Under the pieces are notes generated by a model. That model ran no database searches and was not told the origin of the DNA. It saw only the letters and a program-made list of their open reading frames with translations. Shown in pieces: positions 25,158 through 34,208 of a stretch of 64,000 nucleotides of DNA. Numbering within the stretch: the first letter of the stretch is position 1; the number at the start of each line of letters is the position of its first letter. Position numbers and translations under genes: made by a program. The DNA comes from Leucobacter aridicollis (GTDB lineage: Bacteria; Actinomycetota; Actinomycetes; Actinomycetales; Microbacteriaceae): contig NZ_JACCBD010000001.1 in assembly GCF_013409595.1 (NCBI RefSeq), positions 682,001-746,000 of the forward strand, in the 5' to 3' direction.

Positions 25158-26534
25158 ATGGCGAAGTATCGAGTGCAAAACCCCGCAACGGGTGAGATTA
25201 TCGAGAGCTTCGAATCCGCGACCGACGCGCAGGTCGAGCAGCAGCTCGCAGCCGCCGATTCGGTCTACCGCGAGTGGCGTGAGCGCAGCGTGCAGGAGCG
25301 CGCAGCGGTCGTCAAGCGCGTCGCAGAGATCTTTGCGGAGCGCCGCGAGGAACTCGCGGAGATCATCGCCCTCGAGATGGGCAAGTCGATCGCTGAGAGC
25401 CTCGACGAGGTCGATTTCGCGACCGACATCATCGAGTACTACGCGGTCTACGGGCCGGGGCTCATCACCGACTACGAGATCCCGAGCACGATCCCGGGCA
25501 AGGCCGTCATGGAGCATCTGCCCGTCGGCGTGCTGCTCGGTGTCATGCCGTGGAACTTCCCGTACTACCAGGTCGCCCGGTTCGCGGCGCCGAACCTGGT
25601 GCTCGGCAACACGATCCTGCTGAAGCATGCCGACATCTGCGCGAAGTCGAACCTCGCCATCCAGGAGATCATGGAGCAGGCCGGCGTGCCCGTCGGCGGC
25701 TACCAGGCTGTGTTCACCTCGCACGAGCAGATCGCGACGATGATCGCCGATCCGCGCGTCCAGGGTGTCTCCCTTACCGGGTCCGAGCGTGCTGGCGCGA
25801 TTATCGGCGCGCAGGCCGGGACCCACCTGAAGAAGGCCGTGCTTGAGCTCGGCGGTATCGACCCGATGGTCGTGCTCGACAGCGACAACGTCGCAGAGAT
25901 CGCGAAGACCGCGTGGGAGTTCCGCACCTACAACGGTGGCCAGGTCTGCAACTCGAATAAGCGGATGATCGTCATGGCGGATATCTATGACGAGTTCGTT
26001 GCCGAGCTGAAGAAGCTCGCCGAGGGCCTCACGCCCGGCGACCAGCTGAACCTGGGGGAGGGCGAGTACGCTCCGCTCTCGACCCGTGCCGCAGCAGAGA
26101 CCGTCAATGCCCAGGTGCAGCGCGCGATCGAAGAGGGCGCGACGCTTGAGGCTGGCGGCGTGCTCTCTGACGGTCCCGGCGCCTACTACTCGCCGGCCGT
26201 GCTCACGGGCGTGCCGCGTGATTCCGAGTCGTACCAGGAGGAGATCTTCGGGCCGGTCGCGACCGTGTACAAGGTGCACAGCGATGAAGAAGCGCTCGAG
26301 CTCGCGAACGACTGCGCGCTCGGCCTCGGCGGCTCCGTGTTCTCGACCGATGAGGCTCGTGCGGCGCGCGTCGCTTCAAAGCTCGAGGTCGGCATGGCGC
26401 ACGTGAACATCATCGCGGCTGAGGCCGCGGAGATCCCGTTCGGTGGAGTGAAGCGCTCCGGCTTCGGCCGCGAGATGGGCCCCGTCGGCATCGGTGAGTT
26501 CGCGAACAAGCGGCTCTACTTCGTGTCGGCCTAA
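25158..26534 (+). CDS. NAD(P)-dependent aldehyde dehydrogenase, succinate-semialdehyde type
   Basis: 458 aa from ATG 25158 (AGGAAAC upstream). Catalytic residues are clear: Glu in LELGGIDPMV near 230 and the nucleophile in GGQVCNSNKR near 263. The N-terminus (YRVQNPATGEIIESFESATDAQVEQQL) and C-terminus (EIPFGGVKRSGFGREMG) are those of GabD-like enzymes. It oxidises a semialdehyde to the acid in the cytoplasm; succinate semialdehyde from GABA or polyamine breakdown is the likeliest substrate. A strong terminator follows, then an MHS permease gene. Confidence 0.85.
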   Translation: MAKYRVQNPATGEIIESFESATDAQVEQQLAAADSVYREWRERSVQERAAVVKRVAEIFAERREELAEIIALEMGKSIAESLDEVDFATDIIEYYAVYGPGLITDYEIPSTIPGKAVMEHLPVGVLLGVMPWNFPYYQVARFAAPNLVLGNTILLKHADICAKSNLAIQEIMEQAGVPVGGYQAVFTSHEQIATMIADPRVQGVSLTGSERAGAIIGAQAGTHLKKAVLELGGIDPMVVLDSDNVAEIAKTAWEFRTYNGGQVCNSNKRMIVMADIYDEFVAELKKLAEGLTPGDQLNLGEGEYAPLSTRAAAETVNAQVQRAIEEGATLEAGGVLSDGPGAYYSPAVLTGVPRDSESYQEEIFGPVATVYKVHSDEEALELANDCALGLGGSVFSTDEARAARVASKLEVGMAHVNIIAAEAAEIPFGGVKRSGFGREMGPVGIGEFANKRLYFVSA

Positions 26535-26553
26535 CGGTCGCCGCATAGCGCAC

Positions 26554-26587
26554 GGTGGGGGTGCGGGCTCCGGCCCGCACCCCCACC
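26554..26587 (+). terminator. Strong terminator after the aldehyde dehydrogenase
   Basis: Perfect 15-bp stem (26554-26568 with 26573-26587) and a TCCG tetraloop, followed by TTCTGTCTCT. Confidence 0.8.
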
Positions 26588-26620
26588 TTCTGTCTCTGAG
26601 CACGCTCAAAGACAGAAGGT
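26585..26620. promoter_or_regulatory. Second inverted repeat overlapping the terminator arm
   Basis: ACCTTCTGTCT (26585-26595) is the reverse complement of 26610-26620. Its left arm shares three bases with the terminator stem, so the two structures are mutually exclusive. Confidence 0.5.
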
Positions 26621-26668
26621 TACGTCCCACTGTCGCGTTCTGCAGGGCGAGCGGGAATACTGAGGGTC

Positions 26669-27970
26669 ATGAGTGCTATCGATGAAGATACGAATCCACC
26701 GCCTCGCCAGAGCAGCCTGAAGACGCTCGTCGGCACCGGCGTAGGCAACGCCGTCGAATGGTTCGATTGGAACGTGTACGCGACGTTCGCCGTGTATTTC
26801 TCGACGCAGCTGTTCAACTCGGAGAACCCACAATCCGCTTTCCTGCAAACGATGGCTGTCTTCGCTGTTGGGTTCGTCGCTCGGCCGTTCGGAAGCTTCG
26901 TGTTCGGTTGGATCGGTGATCGTATTGGACGCAAACAGTCGTTGACGCTCGCGGTGCTCGCCGCCTCACTCGGTTCGCTCATCATCGCCCTCTGCCCGAC
27001 CTACGAGCAGATGGGGTGGGTGGCCTCCGCGCTGCTGGTGTTCGCGCGCCTGGTGCAGGGTCTCGCGCACGGCGGCGAGATGCCCTCGGCGCAGACCTAC
27101 CTCGCGGAGCACGCGCCGCGTGAACGACGTGGGCTCTTCGCGAGCTCGATCTACATCTCGGGCACGATCGGCCTGCTCGCAGGTCTCGGGCTCGGGCTGC
27201 TGCTGCAGGCGCTGCTCACCCCGGAAGAGATGAACGTCTGGGGCTGGCGGGTGCCGTTCGCGCTTGGCGCTGTGCTCGGCCTCATCGCCCTCTGGATTCG
27301 CTCGTCGATGAGCGAGTCGGAGGTCTTTGAAGAACACAAGACGCAGACGCGCGCACTCGAGATCCCTCAGGAGCACGTCTTCGTCTCGGTGATGAAGAAC
27401 TGGCGAACTGGTCTGCGAGTCATCTTCATGACCGCAGGGCTCACTGTCTCGTACTACATCTGGTCGGTCACGATGGCCTCGGTTGCGCAAACGTCGTTCG
27501 GCTTTGACGCTCAGGATGCGTTTGGCGCCTCGCTAATCGGGAATGTGTTTCTCATCATTGTGCTGCCGTTCTGGGGATGGCTGTCCGACATCTGGGGCAG
27601 GCGTCCGACGATGATTGTTGGTCTTGCTGGAAGTGCGCTGCTGTATATCCCGATGGTGAATCTCATGTCTGGCGGGCAGTTTTGGCAGCTGACGGTTGCG
27701 ATCTGCGTGCAGGTCGGCTTGCTGGCTGGGTTCCTATCGCATGCCCCGGCGACGTACGCAGAGATGTTCCCCACGGGGCAACGGACATCGGGGTTCGGCA
27801 TCTACTACGCCATTGCGATCGCCGCGTTTGGCGGGACCGCCGGGTATGTGTTCACGTGGGTGAACAACCCCGTAGGCTTCGCGCTATATCTCATCCCGCT
27901 GCTCGTAATCGCTGTCGTGGTGATCTGGTTTATGCCCGAAACGAAGGGCAAGGATCTCGCGGACGGCTAG
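26669..27970 (+). CDS. MFS transporter, MHS family
   Basis: 433 aa, about 12 membrane segments. N-terminal GVGNAVEWFDWNVYATFAVYF and loop GWIGDRIGRKQSLT are MHS-type signatures; the long hydrophilic loop around residues 215-235 is normal. It probably imports a carboxylate by proton symport. It lies after, but is separated by a terminator from, the aldehyde dehydrogenase, so it likely has its own promoter; GAGGG is only 3 bases from the ATG, an unusually short spacing. Part of the gene (27500-27950) is less GC-biased than its surroundings. Confidence 0.82.
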   Translation: MSAIDEDTNPPPRQSSLKTLVGTGVGNAVEWFDWNVYATFAVYFSTQLFNSENPQSAFLQTMAVFAVGFVARPFGSFVFGWIGDRIGRKQSLTLAVLAASLGSLIIALCPTYEQMGWVASALLVFARLVQGLAHGGEMPSAQTYLAEHAPRERRGLFASSIYISGTIGLLAGLGLGLLLQALLTPEEMNVWGWRVPFALGAVLGLIALWIRSSMSESEVFEEHKTQTRALEIPQEHVFVSVMKNWRTGLRVIFMTAGLTVSYYIWSVTMASVAQTSFGFDAQDAFGASLIGNVFLIIVLPFWGWLSDIWGRRPTMIVGLAGSALLYIPMVNLMSGGQFWQLTVAICVQVGLLAGFLSHAPATYAEMFPTGQRTSGFGIYYAIAIAAFGGTAGYVFTWVNNPVGFALYLIPLLVIAVVVIWFMPETKGKDLADG

Positions 27971-28068
27971 ATTGAGGGGCGATAGAGGGTTCCGGCGAGC
28001 GCTACGGCCGGCGCTGCTTGACCCCGCCTAGGGCTTGCGGTCTCGGCCCGCGCGGCTAGGGTCGAGGT

Positions 28069-28971
28069 ATGAACATCAACGGTGAGTTCACAACAGTCGT
28101 GTCGGGTATGTCGTTCACGGAGGGGCCGCGCTGGCGCGATGGGCGCCTGTGGTTCGCTGACTTTTACACGCACGCTATCTATTCGGTGCGCGAAGACGGG
28201 ACTGATCTTAGGACCGAGATCGAGGTGCCTGAGCAGCCCTCGGGTTTTGGGTGGCTGCCCGACGGCCGCCTGCTGTATGTCTCGGCGCTCGACCGGCGCG
28301 TGCTCCGACGCGAGCCCGACGGCACCACAGTCGTCCACGCTGACCTTTCAAGTATTGCGCCCGCGCAGCTCAACGACATGATCGTCGACAGCGTGGGCCG
28401 CTGCTGGCTCGGTCAGTTCGGGTTCGATCTCATGGCCGGCGAAGATGTGGAGACGGCCACGCTCATCCGTATCGACCCGAACGGCGCGTCTGCCGTCGTC
28501 GCCGCCGACCTGTGGTTCCCGAACGGGATTGTCATCACCGACGGCGGCGGCACCCTGCTCGTGAATGAGACGTTCGGCAACCGAGTCAGCGCGTTCGACA
28601 TTGGGGCGGGAGGGGCGCTCGGCCCGCGACGGGACTGGGCCGTGTTCGGGCCGCTCCCTGAGTCCCGCAACGTCGGCGAGATCATCGCCCAGGGGCCCGT
28701 CGCCCCCGACGGGTGCGGACTCGATACGGAGGGGCGGCTCTGGATCGCCGACGCCCTGGGAGGCCGGGTGATCCGCGTCGCCGAGGGCGGCGAGATCCTC
28801 GACACGATCGCGCCAGGGACGGGCGCGTTCGCCTGCATGCTCGGCGGCGACGATGGGCGAACGCTCTTCGTGTGCTGCGCCCCCGACTTCGATAAGCACG
28901 CACGAAGTGCCGCCCGTGAGGCCGAGATCCGGGCGTTCCGCGTGGGCGTTCCGCGCGGCGGCCAACCGTAA
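28069..28971 (+). CDS. SMP-30/gluconolactonase/LRE-family protein
   Basis: 300 aa six-bladed beta-propeller. Motifs: SFTEGPRWRDGRLWFADF at the N-terminus (metal-binding Glu), GRLLYVSALDRRV, AQLNDMIVDSVGRCWLGQ (Asn/Asp) and PDGCGLDTEGRLWIADALGGRV. Relatives are calcium- or zinc-dependent lactonases that open sugar lactones or related esters. There is no signal peptide, so it is cytoplasmic. It is followed by a separate amidohydrolase gene; the two may act in one catabolic path, but the 59-base gap carries its own promoter-like palindrome. Confidence 0.85.
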   Translation: MNINGEFTTVVSGMSFTEGPRWRDGRLWFADFYTHAIYSVREDGTDLRTEIEVPEQPSGFGWLPDGRLLYVSALDRRVLRREPDGTTVVHADLSSIAPAQLNDMIVDSVGRCWLGQFGFDLMAGEDVETATLIRIDPNGASAVVAADLWFPNGIVITDGGGTLLVNETFGNRVSAFDIGAGGALGPRRDWAVFGPLPESRNVGEIIAQGPVAPDGCGLDTEGRLWIADALGGRVIRVAEGGEILDTIAPGTGAFACMLGGDDGRTLFVCCAPDFDKHARSAAREAEIRAFRVGVPRGGQP

Positions 28972-29013
28972 TCAACGCCTACGGCGATCTCGCGGTCGTC
29001 ACCCGCTTGGGTT

Positions 29014-29023
29014 TGGTATACCA
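29014..29023. promoter_or_regulatory. Operator-like palindrome before the amidohydrolase gene
   Basis: TGGTATACCA, a GntR/FadR-type palindrome, overlaps a possible -10 (TATACC) placed 7 bases before the ATG at 29031, which has no ribosome-binding site: a possible leaderless transcript. The extended 13-mer TGGTATACCATTC recurs near 60290 on the minus strand. Confidence 0.5.
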
Positions 29024-29030
29024 TTCGAAT

Positions 29031-30212
29031 ATGGATCTCGTACTCGCAAATGTCCGCCCGTGGGGCGCCGCCCCGGTCGACATCGAAATCACCGGAGACA
29101 CGATCACCGGCATTGTCGAGCACTCGACGGCCACTGGCGCGCGTCGCGTTGACGGTCGGGGGCAACTCGCGCTCCCTGGCTTCGTGAACGCTCACGCGCA
29201 CGTCGACAAGAGCTGGTGGGGCAAACCCTGGGTCTCGTACGGCGGCGAGGCCGGCACGCAGGGGCGCATCGCGCACGAGCGCGCGGTGCGCGACAGCCTG
29301 GGCATCCCGAGCCTCGACTCGACAGTGCTCGTGCTGCGCGAGTTCCTGCGACACGGCACGACGCGGGTGCGCACCCACGTCGATGTCGACCTCGGGACCG
29401 GGCTTCGCGGCATCGAGACCGTGCAGCGCGCCGTGGAGGTGCTCGGCGGCGCCATCGACGTCGAGATCGTCGCGTTCCCGCAGGACGGCGTGCTGCGGCG
29501 CCCGGGCGTGCGGGATCTCCTCGACGAGGCGGCCGCGAACGGCGTCGCCCACATCGGCGGCCTCGACCCCGCCGCGATCGACCGCGACCCCGCCGGTCAG
29601 CTCGATCAGCTCTTCGAGATCGCTGCCGCCCGCGACTGCGGCATCGATATCCACCTGCACGACGGCGGATCGCTCGGCTGGTTCGAGTACGAGCTCATCG
29701 TCGAGCGGACGCGTCGCTTCGGGCGAGAGGGGCGCGTGAACGTCTCGCACGGGTTCGCGCTCGGCTCGGTGCCACCAGACAGGGTCGCGCGGACTGTCGC
29801 AGAGCTCGCCGCGGCTGGCATCACGTGGTCGACGGTGGCGCCCGTCGGGTCGACGCCCCTCCCGCTCGCACACATGCGCGCGGAAAACCTTGCGTTCGGG
29901 CTTGGCACCGACGGGATCCGCGACCTCTGGTCGCCCTATGGGGACGGCGATATTCTCAGGATCGCGCAGAACTTCGCCAGGCTGCACGCGCTGCGAAGCG
30001 ACGCCGACCTGCAGTACGCGGTTGAGGTCGCATCGAGTCGCGCGGGGCAGTTCGTGAGCGCGCCCGTGCACGACATCGTGGTGGGCGCCCGCGCCGACAT
30101 CGTGCTGCTCGACGCCGAGAACCCGCAGGACGCGCTCATGCGCAGCCCGCGACGCGAGCTCGTCGTCGCAGGCGGGATCGTCGCGGTCGAGGCCGGCGAG
30201 GTGCGGGTCTAG
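29031..30212 (+). CDS. Amidohydrolase-superfamily deaminase-like enzyme
   Basis: 393 aa from ATG 29031. Resembles cytosine deaminase/N-isopropylammelide-type amidohydrolases: GFVNAHAHVDKSWW (metal His pair near 54-56), THVDVD mid-protein, DIHLHDGG (His), NVSHGF (His) and LGTDGIRD (catalytic Asp near 293). The N-terminal and C-terminal segments (VGARADIVLLDAENPQDALM) form the usual small composite domain. It should hydrolyse a cyclic C-N bond, probably in a nucleobase-like or triazine-like compound. A palindrome and a -10-like sequence abut the start, implying local regulation. Confidence 0.8.
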   Translation: MDLVLANVRPWGAAPVDIEITGDTITGIVEHSTATGARRVDGRGQLALPGFVNAHAHVDKSWWGKPWVSYGGEAGTQGRIAHERAVRDSLGIPSLDSTVLVLREFLRHGTTRVRTHVDVDLGTGLRGIETVQRAVEVLGGAIDVEIVAFPQDGVLRRPGVRDLLDEAAANGVAHIGGLDPAAIDRDPAGQLDQLFEIAAARDCGIDIHLHDGGSLGWFEYELIVERTRRFGREGRVNVSHGFALGSVPPDRVARTVAELAAAGITWSTVAPVGSTPLPLAHMRAENLAFGLGTDGIRDLWSPYGDGDILRIAQNFARLHALRSDADLQYAVEVASSRAGQFVSAPVHDIVVGARADIVLLDAENPQDALMRSPRRELVVAGGIVAVEAGEVRV

Positions 30213-30243
30213 TCCGCGCTGATCCCGCACCGCGCCGGCCCGG

Positions 30244-31932
30244 TTAGCGTTTGGCCGGGTTCGGGTCTGGTACCTCGTGCCGTTTCACGTTCGGGAGGCG
30301 GCTCGCGGGAATGATCGCGACGGCGCTCACGCCGGCGAGGATCAGCAGGCCGAGCTTCAGCGCCTGAAGCCTCGACTGCTCGTTGACCTGAATGAAGGCC
30401 TCGACCGGGGCATCGGTCGCGTCCGTGCCCGCAAGCGCGGCCGCGAGCTGGTCGTTCGGCACGAACGTGCGCGAGTCGATGTCGGCCTGCGCGACGAGCT
30501 CGGGCGAGAGCTCCACATGGCTCGCGATCGCGGCGGTGACGTTCGCGCTCAGGATCCCGACGAGGAGCGCGCCCGCGACCGCCGTGCCCACCGCGCTCGC
30601 AAGGTTCTGGGTCGTGCCGCGCACGGATCCGACGTCGCCCGCGAGTTCCTTCGGCGCCGCGGTGACGAGCACGTTGAAGACGAGCGTCACGAGCGCGCCC
30701 TGGCCGACGCCGAACACGAACAGGCCGAGGATCGTGGGCAGCGTCTCCCAGTTGTTGGTGACGACGAGCGCGAGCCATGCGAGCGCGACGGTGGTGAGCA
30801 CGAACGAGAACACCCCGATGGTGCGCGGCGAGAACCGGGTGTAGAACCTGACGACGAGGGTCGCAGTGATGAAAACTGTCAGGTTAAACGGCAGCATCGC
30901 GAGTGAGGTGTCGAACGGGGTGCGCCCCTGCACGATCTGGATATACAGCGGCACGGTGAAGTTCAGCGCCGCCTCGAGCGCGACGACGATGAACATCGCG
31001 TAGATCGCCGCGCGCTCGCGGTGCGAGCCGAACACCGCGAGGCTCACGAGCGGCTCCTTGCCGAGGGCGGTGCGTCGCCGCGTCCAGACGAAGAACCCCT
31101 GCACGCACATGACGCCCGCGAGAATGAGCAGCGGGGCGGGGGAGAGCCCGAGGATCGACAGCGGGGCGTCGTCGGTCGCGCGGACGAGGCCCCACCGGTT
31201 GAGGTTGTTCACGCCGAGCGTCAGCGCGACGATGCCAGCGCCGATGAGCAGCGCGCCGACGAGATCGATGGCGATGCTCGCGTCGCCGCGGTCCGACCGC
31301 AGCCGGAAGCTCAGGGCAAATACCACCACGGCGATCAGCAGGACCACGGCGAACACGGGCCGCCATCCGACGAAGGTCGCGAGCGTGCCGCCGAGCAGGA
31401 ACGCGGTCACCCCGGCGAGCGCGCGAGCCGAGCCGAGCGACCCGATGGCCGTCGCCTGTTGGGCCCCGCGATAGTTCTCCGCGATGAGTGCGACAAGGCT
31501 CGGGACGATGATCGCGGCCGAGGCGCCGGCGAGCGCCTGGGCAAGGATCACCCAGCCGACGCTCGGCGCGAGAATCATGGTGAGCGCCGACACCGCGAAG
31601 ATCGCAACCACGATCCTGAACATTGCGACCCAGCCGACGCGCTGACCGATCTTCGCGCCGACCATGACCAGGGCGGCGACAACGAGGCCGTATGTCACGA
31701 TCGCCGTGCTGACGTCGGTGGCCGGAACGCCAAAGTCGCTGACCATGCCGCCGAGCGTCACCGGGAGCGCCGCAACGTTGTACGACATGAGGATCTGGGC
31801 CAGGAAGAGCCCGATCATGGGCACCCACGAGCTGCGCTCGTCAGGGAGGCCCGGCACGGACGCCCCGGGGACGTCGGGCTCGGCGCCGTCGGGGGCGGCG
31901 TGCGCGGGGATGTGGGCTGCGGGTGCGGACAT
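30244..31932 (-). CDS. MFS transporter, DHA2-like drug/metabolite exporter
   Basis: 562 aa from ATG 31932, with AAGGAG upstream; a longer frame exists but has no such site. About 14 membrane segments, with a motif-A-like loop shortened after the second segment and an extracellular loop of about 60 residues near the C-terminus. It resembles DHA2-type exporters. A Pro/Ala-rich N-tail (about 30 residues) precedes the first helix. The glutaminase gene ends 4 bases upstream on the same strand, so the two form an operon. The transported compound is unknown; export of glutamate or a related product would fit the partner but is speculative. Confidence 0.8.
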   Translation of the reverse strand: MSAPAAHIPAHAAPDGAEPDVPGASVPGLPDERSSWVPMIGLFLAQILMSYNVAALPVTLGGMVSDFGVPATDVSTAIVTYGLVVAALVMVGAKIGQRVGWVAMFRIVVAIFAVSALTMILAPSVGWVILAQALAGASAAIIVPSLVALIAENYRGAQQATAIGSLGSARALAGVTAFLLGGTLATFVGWRPVFAVVLLIAVVVFALSFRLRSDRGDASIAIDLVGALLIGAGIVALTLGVNNLNRWGLVRATDDAPLSILGLSPAPLLILAGVMCVQGFFVWTRRRTALGKEPLVSLAVFGSHRERAAIYAMFIVVALEAALNFTVPLYIQIVQGRTPFDTSLAMLPFNLTVFITATLVVRFYTRFSPRTIGVFSFVLTTVALAWLALVVTNNWETLPTILGLFVFGVGQGALVTLVFNVLVTAAPKELAGDVGSVRGTTQNLASAVGTAVAGALLVGILSANVTAAIASHVELSPELVAQADIDSRTFVPNDQLAAALAGTDATDAPVEAFIQVNEQSRLQALKLGLLILAGVSAVAIIPASRLPNVKRHEVPDPNPAKR

Positions 31933-31936
31933 GGTG

Positions 31937-32941
31937 TTACTCCTTCTGGGCGAAGTGAGACGAGGACGCAAAGAGATTGAGGCCGAGTGCGCGCGAGAGG
32001 TACGCGGTGGCGATCTGGCCGCGGACGCTGTTGCCCGCGGCGTCGAGCGGCGGCGAGAACGTTGCGATGCCGCCCTTGCCCGGGGCGACGCACACGATGC
32101 CGCCGGCAACGCCGGACTTGCCGGGAAGCCCGATCTCGAACAGCCATTCGCCAGAGTTCTCGTACATGCCCGAGGCCGACATCACCGCGAGCGTGTCTCT
32201 CGCGACCTCCGCCGACACGACCCGCTCGCCGGTCACGGGGTTGACTCCGCCGTCGGCGAGCGTCGCACCCATCACCGCAAGATCGTGGGCGCTGACGAGC
32301 AGCGAGCACTGCCTCGTGTACACGTCGACGACGCCCGCTGGATCGACGCGAATCCGGCCGTAGCTTTCGAGGAGCTGCGCGATCGCCGCGTTGCGCTGGT
32401 TCGCCGCCATCTCGGATGCGTAGACGGCGTCGTCGAGCTCGAGGGCGCGGCCGGCGAACCGGGAGAGACCGTGTTGGATCGTGAGCCACCGGCGCTCGGG
32501 GGAGGCGGCGGGAATGAGGGCCGTCGTTGCGAGCGCCCCCGCGTTCACCATCGGGTTTCGCGGATGACCGCCGTTCAGTTCGATGGCGACGACCGAGTTG
32601 AATGCCAGACCCGTGTTGTTCACGCCGACAGTCGCGAGCGCCGCTTCGTGACCGACCGCGTCGCACAAGAGGGCGTACACGAACGCCTTCGAGATGGATT
32701 GGATCGAGAACAGGGCGGCGGCGTCGCCGGCCTCGTGCGTCCCGCCGTGAACGTCGACGAGGCTCAGGCCGAACTGTGCCGGGTCGGCGGTCGCGAGCGC
32801 CGGAATGTAGTCGGCGACGGTGCCCTCGTGGTGGGTGGCCGCGTGTGCGTACGCCGCCTCGATGAGCGCATCCACGCGTGAGTCGCCGGGCAGCGGACCC
32901 GTCGCTGCCTCCTGCGGAACGTGTGCGATGTCGAGCTCCAT
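31937..32941 (-). CDS. glsA: Glutaminase (GlsA family)
   Basis: 334 aa from ATG 32941, GAGGGAGAG upstream. It is a serine-dependent glutaminase of the beta-lactamase-like fold: FSIQSISKAF holds the Ser-x-x-Lys pair (Ser82, Lys85), and NPMVNAGA, YASEMAANQRN and GKSGVAGGIVCVAPGKGG are family-conserved blocks. It converts glutamine to glutamate and ammonia in the cytoplasm. In enteric bacteria a glutaminase paired with an antiporter serves acid resistance; here the partner is an MFS protein, not GadC, so that role is uncertain. Divergent from an NAD(P)-binding protein gene across 219 AT-rich bases. Confidence 0.9.
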   Translation of the reverse strand: MELDIAHVPQEAATGPLPGDSRVDALIEAAYAHAATHHEGTVADYIPALATADPAQFGLSLVDVHGGTHEAGDAAALFSIQSISKAFVYALLCDAVGHEAALATVGVNNTGLAFNSVVAIELNGGHPRNPMVNAGALATTALIPAASPERRWLTIQHGLSRFAGRALELDDAVYASEMAANQRNAAIAQLLESYGRIRVDPAGVVDVYTRQCSLLVSAHDLAVMGATLADGGVNPVTGERVVSAEVARDTLAVMSASGMYENSGEWLFEIGLPGKSGVAGGIVCVAPGKGGIATFSPPLDAAGNSVRGQIATAYLSRALGLNLFASSSHFAQKE

Positions 32942-33160
32942 TGCTCTCCCTCGGTGAGCGGCGCCACCATCATCGGCCATTCCCGGTGAATCTCACGCCG
33001 TGAAGCTAATGTAAACCCAATTTGCACGCTGTGTCATTAGAAAACATTGCTTGTGCCTGGGCAACTACACTCCCGAGCTTCTCCAGGAAATTTCCAGACA
33101 CTACCTTTTCAATAGTCGCTATATTCTAGATAGTAAGCAATTCAGAAGTGAGGGTTGGAA
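32942..33160. promoter_or_regulatory. Divergent AT-rich promoter region
   Basis: 219 bases between glutaminase and the NAD(P)-binding protein, unusually AT-rich for this genome. It holds a 10-bp palindrome, GGAAATTTCC (33086-33095), and a TAGT/CTATATTCTAGATAG segment near 33118-33135 that could bind the HxlR regulator encoded next to it. Confidence 0.5.
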
Positions 33161-33796
33161 ATGGCAAGAGTCGTGGTGTTTGGGGTCTCTGGATATGCGG
33201 GTGGCGCGATTACGCGCGAGTGGGTTGCGCGCGGGCACGACGTGTTGGGGGTGTCGCGGAATCCGGAGGTGCCCGACGCGCCGGTCGAGGTGCGTGCCGG
33301 GTCGATCTTCGATGATCAGCTCGTGAGGGAGGTCGCGCAGGGAGCGGATCACCTGGTCGTCGCGCTCCACGCGTCGAGCGAGCCCGCGCTCGAGACGGCG
33401 CTGCCAAGCCTGACCAGTGCGGCGATCGCCGAGGGCGCGACGTTGAGCTTTGTCGGCGGCGCAGGCTCGCTGCTCGTCGCAGCGGAAGGTCCGCGGCTCT
33501 TCGAAACGGCCGACTTTCCAGCGGCATACCAGCCTGAGGCGCGGGCCCACGGGGCGATCCTCGACACGCTGCGCGCAGCTCCTGCGGAGCTCGACTGGTT
33601 CTACGTGAGCCCCGCCGCGGAGTTCGGGTCGTGGAACGCTGGCGAGCGGACGGGAACCTTCCGAATCGGGGGCGATGTCCTGCTCACGGCTGCCGACGGG
33701 TCCTCGACGATCTCGGGCGCAGACTACGCTATTGCGTACGTCGACGAGATCGAGCGGGCGGAGCACCGCCGCGCGCGGTTCAGCGTCGCGTACTAG
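33161..33796 (+). CDS. NAD(P)-binding oxidoreductase (atypical SDR-like)
   Basis: 211 aa from ATG 33161. N-terminal Rossmann motif VVVFGVSGYAGGAITREWVARGHDVLGVSRNP (GxSGxxG), then LSFVGGAGSLLV and a DWFYVSPAAEFG segment, as in NAD(P)H-binding proteins often annotated YwnB-like or NmrA-like. Such genes commonly pair with HxlR regulators, as here: the HxlR gene starts 18 bases downstream. It probably reduces a reactive carbonyl or quinone, or senses redox state; the catalytic residues are not obvious. Confidence 0.82.
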   Translation: MARVVVFGVSGYAGGAITREWVARGHDVLGVSRNPEVPDAPVEVRAGSIFDDQLVREVAQGADHLVVALHASSEPALETALPSLTSAAIAEGATLSFVGGAGSLLVAAEGPRLFETADFPAAYQPEARAHGAILDTLRAAPAELDWFYVSPAAEFGSWNAGERTGTFRIGGDVLLTAADGSSTISGADYAIAYVDEIERAEHRRARFSVAY

Positions 33797-33814
33797 TCAC
33801 GCTGGGAGGGCAAC

Positions 33815-34186
33815 GTGAACGACGAGCAGGCATTCGATCCGTACAACCCGAACTGTCCGAGCAGGCAGCTCGTGGACAGGATCGGCGATCGCTGGACCGT
33901 GCTCATTATCGGCGCCCTCGCCAGCGGGCCCGCCCGTTACGGCGAACTCGCCGACAGCGTCGCGGGTATCTCGCCGCGCATGCTGTCACAGACGCTGAAG
34001 GCGCTCGAGCGCGACGGGCTCGTCGCCCGTGAGGCGTTCGCAGAGATTCCGCCGCGCGTCGTCTATAGCCTCACCCCGAGCGGCGAGAGCCTCAGGCCCG
34101 TGCTGCTCGCGGTCGAGACGTGGGCGCGCCAGCACATGCCTGGCGTGCTCGCGGCCCGCGAGGCCTTCGACGCGCAGCAAGCGTAG
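33815..34186 (+). CDS. HxlR-family transcriptional regulator
   Basis: 123 aa, GTG start with GGGAGGG upstream. One winged-helix domain: NPNCPSRQLVDRIGDRWTVLIIGAL, then RYGELADSVAGISPRMLSQTLKALERDGLV and RVVYSLTPSGESL. The Cys in NCPSR is the position that senses electrophiles or redox change in several HxlR members. It is cotranscribed with the NAD(P)-binding protein gene and probably controls that promoter. It converges on the TetR gene with 22 bases between the stops. Confidence 0.88.
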   Translation: MNDEQAFDPYNPNCPSRQLVDRIGDRWTVLIIGALASGPARYGELADSVAGISPRMLSQTLKALERDGLVAREAFAEIPPRVVYSLTPSGESLRPVLLAVETWARQHMPGVLAAREAFDAQQA

Positions 34187-34208
34187 GGGGCGACGTCGAT
34201 CGGGGAGA

